A stretch of DNA of 64,000 bases from Streptomyces sp. B21-105. GTDB lineage: Bacteria > Actinomycetota > Actinomycetes > Streptomycetales > Streptomycetaceae. Of the stretch, positions 58,512-64,000 are shown one piece after another; position 1 is the stretch's first letter; every line of letters starts with the position of its first letter. Made by a program: the position numbers and the translations under genes. The stretch covers positions 3,224,001 through 3,288,000 of the forward strand of contig NZ_JARUMJ010000001.1 in the NCBI RefSeq assembly GCF_036898465.1. Reading direction: 5' to 3'. The notes below the pieces were generated by a model. It did not search any database. It was not told the origin of the DNA and worked only from the letters and a program-made list of their open reading frames with translations.

Positions 58512-59644
58512 CGGGCACCGCCCTCGCCGGGTGCGAAGCCCTGTGACAACGCTGTCCGCGCCGCGGCGAGTTCGGACATCAGTACCTCCACCAGTCGGCC
58601 GGCGGGCAGTTCGCGGGCCATCCGGTGGCCCTGCCCCGCCCACAGCGCCATCCCCTGGGCGTCCCCCGCCTTGGCCGCCGCCTTGCGCAGCGGCACGGTG
58701 AGGTGGTGCACCTCCGGGTAGGCGGCGGGCGCGTACGGGCCGTGCTCGCGCAGGAAGCGGTTGACCAGGCCGCGGGCCGGGCGGCCGGAGAAGGCGCGGG
58801 TCAGCTCGGTGCGCACGAACAGGGGGTTGGTCAGTGCCTGCTTGTGCACGGCGTGCGCGCCGGACTCGGGTGTGGCGAGGAACGCGGTGCCCAGCTGGGC
58901 CGCGCTCGCGCCCGCCGCGAGGACCGCGGCGATCTGGCTGCCGCGCATGATGCCGCCGGCGGCGACGATCGGCAGGCTCACGGACTCCCGGACCTGGGCG
59001 ACCAGGGAGAGCAGACCGATGCCGCAGCCGTCGTTCTCGGGGTTGTCCCGGTGGCTGCCCTGGTGTCCGCCGGCCTCCACGCCCTGCACGACGACCGCGT
59101 CCGCCCCGGCCCGCTCCACCGCGAGGGCCTCCTCGGTGGTGGTCGCCGTGACCAGCGTGAACGTTCCCGCGCGGCGCAGCGCCTCCAGGGTCTCGCCGCT
59201 CGGGACGCCGAAGTGGAAGGACACGACCGGCACCGGGTTGTCCAGCAGCACCGCGAGTTTGGGGTCGTACCCGTCGTCGCGGCCGCTGTCCGGATCGCCG
59301 AGCTCCGTGTCGTACCAGACAACCTCACCGGCCAGCTGGTGGGCGTAGACGTCGACGGCGCCGGCAGCGGGGGGCGCGGCGACAGCCGCTCCGGTGGAGC
59401 CGGTGCTCGCACCGGGGTACTCGGGCTGCGGCATGAGCAGGTTGACGCCGAAGGGGCGGCCGGTGAGGCTCCGCAGCTGCTTGATGTCCTGGTACACGCC
59501 GTCGGCCGTCTTGTACCCGGCCGCGAGGAAACCGAGGCCGCCCGCCTCGGACACGGCGGCCGCGAGCTGCGGGAGGGAGACACCGCCCGCCATGGGGGCC
59601 TGCACGATCGGGTGTGGGAAGAGATCGGTCAGCGCGGAGGACAT
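58508..59644 (-). CDS. nitronate monooxygenase
   Basis: This 378-residue FMN-dependent TIM-barrel enzyme oxidises alkyl nitronates. It has FPHPIVQAPMAGGVSLPQLAAAVSEAGGLGFLAAGY, DAVVVQGVEAGGHQGSHRDN (the His region) and LPIVAAGGIMRGSQIAAVLAAGASAAQLGTAFLATPE. It lies between dnaJ2 and rsmE on the same strand and overlaps rsmE by 4 bp. This hrcA-dnaJ2-NMO-rsmE order is usual in Streptomyces, as I recall. Confidence 0.92.
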   Translation of the reverse strand: MSSALTDLFPHPIVQAPMAGGVSLPQLAAAVSEAGGLGFLAAGYKTADGVYQDIKQLRSLTGRPFGVNLLMPQPEYPGASTGSTGAAVAAPPAAGAVDVYAHQLAGEVVWYDTELGDPDSGRDDGYDPKLAVLLDNPVPVVSFHFGVPSGETLEALRRAGTFTLVTATTTEEALAVERAGADAVVVQGVEAGGHQGSHRDNPENDGCGIGLLSLVAQVRESVSLPIVAAGGIMRGSQIAAVLAAGASAAQLGTAFLATPESGAHAVHKQALTNPLFVRTELTRAFSGRPARGLVNRFLREHGPYAPAAYPEVHHLTVPLRKAAAKAGDAQGMALWAGQGHRMARELPAGRLVEVLMSELAAARTALSQGFAPGEGGAR

Positions 59645-59713
59645 GACGGCATGTTGTCACGTCCTCCGAACAAGTCCGAATCAACCCTTCCCCCTGGCAT
59701 CCGGTGTCACCGT

Positions 59714-59810
59714 CAGCCCGTCCGGCGCTTGAGGACGAGGCCCTTTCGGGGCCGAAAGCGGGGGTCCGGGGGCGCGGCCCCCGGGGACGGGAAAGGGAAG
59801 GGGCGGCGGG
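59714..59810. repeat. dispersed Streptomyces intergenic repeat with terminator hairpins
   Basis: The sequence starts CAGCCCGTCCGGCGCTTGAG and contains the stem GGCCC-TTTC-GGGGCC and the perfect hairpin CCGGGGGC-GCG-GCCCCCGG (59766-59784). Near-identical elements (ending in the decoded phrase VLKRRTG on the minus strand) are, as I recall, widespread between Streptomyces genes. Here it lies between dnaJ2 and the nitronate monooxygenase gene and probably ends dnaJ2 transcription. Confidence 0.7.
59766..59784. terminator. hairpin terminator downstream of dnaJ2
   Basis: CCGGGGGC-GCG-GCCCCCGG forms a perfect 8-bp stem with a 3-base loop, about 57 bp after the dnaJ2 stop, within the dispersed repeat. 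It is probably a rho-independent-like terminator for the hrcA-dnaJ2 operon. Confidence 0.65.
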
Positions 59811-59840
59811 GGCGGAAACAGCCCGCCGCACCCCCACCCG

Positions 59841-60977
59841 TCACCGCCCGTTGAAGGCGTCCTTCAGCCGTGAGAACAGCCCCTGCTGCCCGGGCTGGAA
59901 CTGCCCCGTGGGCCGCTCCTCGCCCCGCAGCTTCGCCAGCTCCCGCAACAGCCGCTCCTGCTCGGGATCCAGCTTCGTCGGCGTCTGCACCTCGACGTGC
60001 ACGATGAGGTCGCCGCGCCCGCCGCCGCGCAGATGCGTGACGCCCCGGGAGTGCAGGGGGATCGACTGACCGGACTGGGTGCCGGGCCGGATGTCGACCT
60101 CCTCCAGGCCGTCCAGCGTCTCCAGCGGCACCTTCGTGCCCAGGGCCGCCGCCGTCATCGGCAGGGTCACCGTGCAGTGCAGGTCGTCGCCGCGCCGCTG
60201 GAACTGCGCGTGCGGCAGTTCGTGGATCTCCACGTACAGGTCGCCGGCGGGGCCGCCGCCGGGGCCGACCTCGCCCTCGCCCGCGAGCTGGATGCGGGTG
60301 CCGTTGTCGACGCCGGCCGGGATCTTCACCGTCAGCGTGCGACGGGAACGGACCCGGCCGTCGCCGGCGCACTCCGGGCACGGGGTCGGCACGACGGTGC
60401 CGAAGCCCTGGCACTGCGGACACGGCCGCGAGGTCATGACCTGGCCCAGGAAGGACCGGGTCACCTGCGACACCTCGCCGCGGCCGCGGCACATGTCGCA
60501 CGTCTGGGCGCTGGTGCCGGGGGCGGCGCCCTCGCCGCTGCACGTCGTGCAGACGATCGCCGTGTCGACCTGGAGGTCCTTCGTGGTGCCGAAGGCGGCC
60601 TCCTCGAGGTCGATCTCCAGCCGGATCATCGCGTCCTGGCCGCGCCGGGTGCGCGAGCGCGGCCCGCGCTGCGACGCCGTGCCGAAGAACGCGTCCATGA
60701 TGTCGGAGAAGTTGCCGAAGCCACCCGCCCCGAAGCCGCCGGCGCCACCGCCGCCCGCCTGGGACAGCGGGTCGCCGCCGAGGTCGTAGACCTGCTTCTT
60801 CTGCGGGTCCGACAACACCTCGTAGGCGGCGTTGATCTCCTTGAACCGCTCCTGGGTCTTCGGGTCCGGGTTGACGTCCGGGTGCAGCTCGCGCGCGAGC
60901 CTCCGGAAGGCCTTCTTGATCTCTTCCTGCGACGCGTCGCGGCGCACGCCGAGGACGGCGTAGTAGTCCGTGGCCAC
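59841..60977 (-). CDS. dnaJ2: co-chaperone DnaJ
   Basis: This 378-residue Hsp40 partner of DnaK has an N-terminal J domain ([37 protein letters not shown] loop), then a Gly-rich linker. Four zinc motifs follow ([32 protein letters not shown]), then the two substrate-binding beta domains. Directly preceded by hrcA (1-bp gap), it is the second dnaJ typical of Streptomyces and is controlled by HrcA. Confidence 0.96.
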   Translation of the reverse strand: MATDYYAVLGVRRDASQEEIKKAFRRLARELHPDVNPDPKTQERFKEINAAYEVLSDPQKKQVYDLGGDPLSQAGGGGAGGFGAGGFGNFSDIMDAFFGTASQRGPRSRTRRGQDAMIRLEIDLEEAAFGTTKDLQVDTAIVCTTCSGEGAAPGTSAQTCDMCRGRGEVSQVTRSFLGQVMTSRPCPQCQGFGTVVPTPCPECAGDGRVRSRRTLTVKIPAGVDNGTRIQLAGEGEVGPGGGPAGDLYVEIHELPHAQFQRRGDDLHCTVTLPMTAAALGTKVPLETLDGLEEVDIRPGTQSGQSIPLHSRGVTHLRGGGRGDLIVHVEVQTPTKLDPEQERLLRELAKLRGEERPTGQFQPGQQGLFSRLKDAFNGR

Positions 60978-61994
60978 TTACGACTCCGCCAGGATCTGTC
61001 CGACGTACCGTGCCACCGCTCGTACCGCTCCCATCGTTCCCGGGTAATCCATGCGGGTCGGTCCGACCACGCCGAGTTTGGCGACTGCCTCGCCGCCCGA
61101 ACCGTAGCCGACCGACACCACCGAAGTGGAGTTGAGCCCCTCATAGGCGTTCTCGTGACCGATGCGTACGGTCATGCCCGAATCCCCCGCCTCGCCAAGG
61201 AGCTTGAGGAGCACGACCTGCTCCTCGAGGGCCTCCAGGACGGGCCGGATGGTGAGGGGAAAGTCATGTCCGAAGCGGGTGAGATTGGCGGTTCCGCCGA
61301 TCATCAGCCGCTCCTCGTTCTCTTCGACGAGCGTCTCCAGCAGGGTGGAGAGCACCGTCGTGACGGTGCCGCGGTCCTCGGCCTCGAAGGCCTCCGGCAG
61401 ATCCTCCACCAGCCGCGGCACGTCCGAGAACCGGCGGCCGGCCACGCGGCTGTTGAGCCGCGCGCGCAGATCCGCCAGCGAGGACTCCCCGAACGGCGCC
61501 GGGCAGTCCACCAGCCGCTGCTCGACCCGACCGGTGTCCGTGATCAGCACCAGCATCAGGCGGGCGGGCGCGAGCGAGAGGAGCTCCACGTGCCGCACGG
61601 TCGAACGGGTCAGCGACGGGTACTGCACGACGGCGACCTGCCGGGTGAGCTGCGCGAGCAGCCGTACCGTCCGCGCCACGACGTCGTCGAGGTCGACCGC
61701 GCCGTCCAGGAAGTTCTGGATGGCGCGCCGCTCGGGGCCGGTCATCGGCTTGACGCCGGCCAGTTTGTCGACGAAGAGCCGGTAGCCCTTGTCCGTGGGG
61801 ATGCGCCCGGCGCTGGTGTGCGGCTGGGCGATGTACCCCTCGTCCTCCAGGGCGGCCATGTCGTTGCGGACCGTCGCCGGGGAGACGCCGAGGTTGTGCC
61901 GCTCGGTGAGCGCCTTGGAGCCCACGGGCTCCTCGGTGCCGACGTAGTCCTGGACGATGGCGCGCAGCACCTGGAGCCTGCGTTCACTCAGCAT
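60978..61994 (-). CDS. hrcA: heat-inducible transcription repressor HrcA
   Basis: This 338-residue repressor of class I heat-shock genes binds CIRCE. It has an N-terminal winged helix ([72 protein letters not shown]) and a GAF-like and inserted C-terminal region with [23 protein letters not shown] at 61994 gives the normal length; further upstream codons are not conserved-looking. A CIRCE element lies 51 bp upstream, so it represses itself and dnaJ2. Confidence 0.96.
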   Translation of the reverse strand: MLSERRLQVLRAIVQDYVGTEEPVGSKALTERHNLGVSPATVRNDMAALEDEGYIAQPHTSAGRIPTDKGYRLFVDKLAGVKPMTGPERRAIQNFLDGAVDLDDVVARTVRLLAQLTRQVAVVQYPSLTRSTVRHVELLSLAPARLMLVLITDTGRVEQRLVDCPAPFGESSLADLRARLNSRVAGRRFSDVPRLVEDLPEAFEAEDRGTVTTVLSTLLETLVEENEERLMIGGTANLTRFGHDFPLTIRPVLEALEEQVVLLKLLGEAGDSGMTVRIGHENAYEGLNSTSVVSVGYGSGGEAVAKLGVVGPTRMDYPGTMGAVRAVARYVGQILAES

Positions 61995-62044
61995 CGCGCG
62001 CACACCTCCAGAATTTCGTCCCCCAGTCCCCTGGGCCCTCGCGT

Positions 62045-62071
62045 TTGGCACTCTTCACATGCGAGTGCCAG
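62045..62071 (-). promoter_or_regulatory. CIRCE operator
   Basis: TTGGCACTC-N9-GAGTGCCAG fits the CIRCE consensus (TTAGCACTC-N9-GAGTGCTAA; the Streptomyces form has GGCACTC/GAGTGCC) with the correct 9-bp spacer. It lies 51 bp before hrcA, in the leader region of the hrcA-dnaJ2 operon, and should be bound by HrcA. The divergent hydrolase gene begins 85 bp away on the other side. Confidence 0.9.
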
Positions 62072-62155
62072 CGTTCCCCGGCCAGTGTACGGCTGTGGGG
62101 TACACCCGGGGCAAGGTCGTGCCCGGCATGGATGCCGTGCGGTTAGCGTCGCGGG

Positions 62156-62884
62156 ATGACAATGACTTGGGAAGAGCTGGGATGGGAGCGGGTCGCGGCC
62201 GGAGTGGGCCGGTGCCGGCTGCCGGGCTGGGACTGCACGGTGGGGCTGGTCGTCGGGGCGGGCGCGGCGCTCGTGATCGACGCCGGATCGACCCTGGCGG
62301 AGGGGTCGCTGCTGCGGGCGCAGAGTGAGGCGCTCGCCGGCGGGCGTGTGACTCATCTCGCGCTCACGCACCCCCATTTCGACCATGTGCTGGGTGCGGC
62401 GGCGTTCGCCGGCGCGGAGGTGTTCGGGGCGGTGGGCATCGACTCCGTGCGGGCCGACGAACTGAGGGAGGACGCGGTCCGGCAGGGCGTCGACGAGGCG
62501 GTGGCGACGGAGGCCGCGGACACGCTCGTCCGGCCCCGGCATTTCGTCTCCGGGGAGTGGACGCTCGACCTGGGCGCCGGCCGGCAGGTCCTGCTGGCGA
62601 ACCTGGGCCCCGCACACTCCTCCCACGACCTGGTGGTCCTCGTCCCGGGTGCGGCGCCCGGCGAGCCCGAGACGGTCTTCTGCGGCGACCTGGTCGAGGA
62701 GTCCGGCGACCCGCAGGCCGGCCCGGACGCCGTTCCGTCGCGCTGGCCCGCCGCCCTCGACCGGCTCCTCGACCTCGGCGGCGAGGACGCGCGGTACGTG
62801 CCCGGTCACGGGGCCGTGGTGGACGCGGCGTTCGTGCGGGCGCAGCGGGACGCGCTCGCGGCGCGGTTCGGCGTGTCGCCGTAA
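62156..62884 (+). CDS. metallo-beta-lactamase-fold hydrolase
   Basis: This 242-residue member of the metallo-beta-lactamase superfamily has ALTHPHFDHVLGAAAFAGAEVFG (HxHxDH), then PAHSSHDLVVLVPG (second His), FCGDLVEESGD (Asp) and VPGHGAVVD (last His). All metal ligands are present. There is no signal peptide. It is probably a cytoplasmic hydrolase of unknown substrate, as often seen beside hrcA in Streptomyces. Confidence 0.88.
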   Translation: MTMTWEELGWERVAAGVGRCRLPGWDCTVGLVVGAGAALVIDAGSTLAEGSLLRAQSEALAGGRVTHLALTHPHFDHVLGAAAFAGAEVFGAVGIDSVRADELREDAVRQGVDEAVATEAADTLVRPRHFVSGEWTLDLGAGRQVLLANLGPAHSSHDLVVLVPGAAPGEPETVFCGDLVEESGDPQAGPDAVPSRWPAALDRLLDLGGEDARYVPGHGAVVDAAFVRAQRDALAARFGVSP

Positions 62885-62917
62885 GCCCGCAGCCGGGATT
62901 CTCCTATCGTCATCAGA

Positions 62918-63721
62918 ATGCGCCAGTACTCCGCCGACCTGACCCCTCCCTGGAAGAAGCCGGCGCCGGTTCCCGAGGTCGCGGCGGAGCCCGGCCTGGT
63001 GGTGGAGGAGCCCGGCACCGGCTTCTGCGGCGCGGTGATCCGCTGCGAGGCGGGCACGGTGACCCTGGAGGACCGCTTCGGCAAGCACCGGGTGTTCCCG
63101 CTGGAGCCGCGCGGCTTCCTGCTGGAGGGCAGGGTTGTGACCCTCGTCAGACCGCCTTTTGGACCGGTACGTCCCACCCGTACCGCCTCCGGTTCGGTCG
63201 CCGTCCCCGGCGCCCGCGCCCGGGTCGCCCGCGCCGGCCGTATCTACGTCGAGGGCCGGCACGACGCCGAGCTGGTCGAGAAGGTGTGGGGCGACGACCT
63301 GCGCGTCGAGGGCGTGGTCGTGGAGTACCTGGAGGGGGTGGACGACCTGCCGTCGATCGTCGCCGAGTTCGGTCCCGGCCCGGACGCGAAGCTGGGCGTC
63401 CTGGTGGACCACCTGGTGCCGGGAACGAAGGAGTGGCGCATCGCGCAGTCGGTGACCAGCGAGCACGCCCTGGTCGTCGGACATCCGTACATCGACATCT
63501 GGGAGGCCGTGAAACCGGCGTCCCTGGGGATCGCGGGGTGGCCGCGGGTCCCGCACGGCCAGGACTGGAAGACGGGCGTGTGCCGGGCGCTGGGCTGGCC
63601 GTCGGAGAACACCGGGGCGGTGTGGCAGGCGCTCCTGAAGCGGGTGGAGTCCTACCGGGACCTGGAACCGGAACTGTTGGGATGTGTCGAGCGTCTCATC
63701 GACCACGTGACCGTGCCCTGA
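62918..63721 (+). CDS. DUF3097 family protein
   Basis: This 267-residue protein of the actinobacterial DUF3097 family has YSADLTPPWKKPAPVPEVAAEPGLVVE at the start, RIYVEGRHDAELVEKVWGDDLRVEGVVVEYLEGVDDLPSIVAEFGPGPDAKLGVLVDHLVPGTKEW in the middle and HPYIDIWEAVKP later. The middle part resembles a Toprim-like fold. The function is unknown. It follows the hydrolase gene by 33 bp on the same strand. Confidence 0.88.
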   Translation: MRQYSADLTPPWKKPAPVPEVAAEPGLVVEEPGTGFCGAVIRCEAGTVTLEDRFGKHRVFPLEPRGFLLEGRVVTLVRPPFGPVRPTRTASGSVAVPGARARVARAGRIYVEGRHDAELVEKVWGDDLRVEGVVVEYLEGVDDLPSIVAEFGPGPDAKLGVLVDHLVPGTKEWRIAQSVTSEHALVVGHPYIDIWEAVKPASLGIAGWPRVPHGQDWKTGVCRALGWPSENTGAVWQALLKRVESYRDLEPELLGCVERLIDHVTVP

Positions 63722-63856
63722 GCCCTGACGCATGCCGAGCCGTTGCTTCACCGGGACCGGTGGACTGCTCTCCGCCCGCGCGGAGGTGATCCGTCGATCA
63801 GTTCGTCCACGCGGCCGAGCAGGTCGTGCTCCCCGCTGTCGCGGGGGTTCGACCCC

Positions 63857-64000
63857 TCAGTCCACCAGGTCCCGCACCACCGCGTCCGCCAGCAACCGGC
63901 CCTGCAGGGTCAGCGCCGCCCGGCCCTCGTCGTAGGCCCCCTGCCGCAGCAGTCCTTCCGCGAGCGCCCGGACCGCGGCCGCGAGCCCCGCCTCCCGCAG
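63857..64000 (-). CDS. hemW: 3-prime end of hemW (radical SAM heme-related protein), partial
   Basis: Only the last 47 residues are in the window: LREAGLAAAVRALAEGLLRQ, then GAYDEGRAALTLQGRLLADAVVRDLVD and a stop at 63857. The GRLLADAVVRDLV ending is the C-terminus of the HemW/HemN-like coproporphyrinogen oxidase family. The gene continues to the right. It converges with the DUF3097 gene. Confidence 0.82.
   Translation of the reverse strand: MREAGLAAAVRALAEGLLRQGAYDEGRAALTLQGRLLADAVVRDLVD

Noticed and set aside
63838..63875. tRNA-like 3-prime end (GGGGGTTCGACCCCT followed by CAGTCCACCA).
   Set aside because: The T-stem pairs only partly, no matching acceptor, D-arm or anticodon arm lies upstream, and the CCACCA is the hemW stop-side coding sequence.

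Overview
The window is chromosomal DNA from a high-GC actinomycete, almost certainly a Streptomyces. Third codon positions are nearly all G or C, GTG starts are common, and MmyB-type regulators and a DUF5753/DUF397 regulator remnant are present. From memory, the core gene order (glyS, znuACB-zur, uppS, recO, leuA, era, ybeY, phoH, rnz, hrcA-dnaJ2, hemW) is the one usual in Streptomyces. No rRNA, tRNA, CRISPR array or prophage was found.

Layout. 0-12 kb is accessory-rich: dusB, two drug-type MFS exporters around an MmyB-type regulator, an AraC regulator, a broken secreted-protein gene, an aldo/keto reductase-TetR pair under a perfect palindrome, an EEP-fold hydrolase, and a decayed DUF5753/DUF397 regulator pair. 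12-19.5 kb is core: glyS, the zinc operon znuA-znuC-znuB-zur behind a probable Zur box, a YcxB-like protein, uppS and recO. 19.7-25 kb holds an unusual acetyltransferase-membrane fusion, an amino acid oxidase, a tyrosine phosphatase, an ECF sigma factor with its partner, an MMPL remnant and a TerB-like protein. 25-34 kb holds leuA with a Leu-rich attenuator leader, a protealysin-like M4 protease with its emfourin-type inhibitor, a GH1 glucosidase-MFS operon, an SDR protein with a divergent MmyB regulator, and era.

34-37.4 kb is one of the two most striking loci. A 1.4 kb IS200/IS605-family element carrying only an intact TnpB sits between amtB and glnK. Removing it in silico restores an amtB stop codon that overlaps the glnK ribosome binding site. 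A GlnR-like box lies upstream of amtB. 37-40.5 kb is a three-gene surface cluster (a DUF916-like anchored protein, a WxL-like protein and a small secreted protein).

40.8-45.6 kb is a minus-strand run of core genes (ybeY, CNNM/HlyC, YjbR, a cytidine-deaminase-like protein) led by phoH. The phoH gene is interrupted by a full-length 360-residue intein with a LAGLIDADG endonuclease, the other striking feature. 45.7-50.3 kb holds a PfkB sugar kinase and a glucarate pathway pair (gudD, kdgD) with a divergent IclR regulator. 50.3-64 kb holds adenosine deaminase, RNase Z, HIT and tricorn-type protease genes, rsmE, a nitronate monooxygenase, dnaJ2-hrcA behind a CIRCE operator, a metallo-beta-lactamase-fold hydrolase, a DUF3097 gene, and the 3-prime end of hemW at the right edge.

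Recurring themes are short tandem repeats (7-16 bp), often at gene ends, and near-perfect palindromes in front of accessory genes. All family assignments come from reading motifs by eye; no database search was run.
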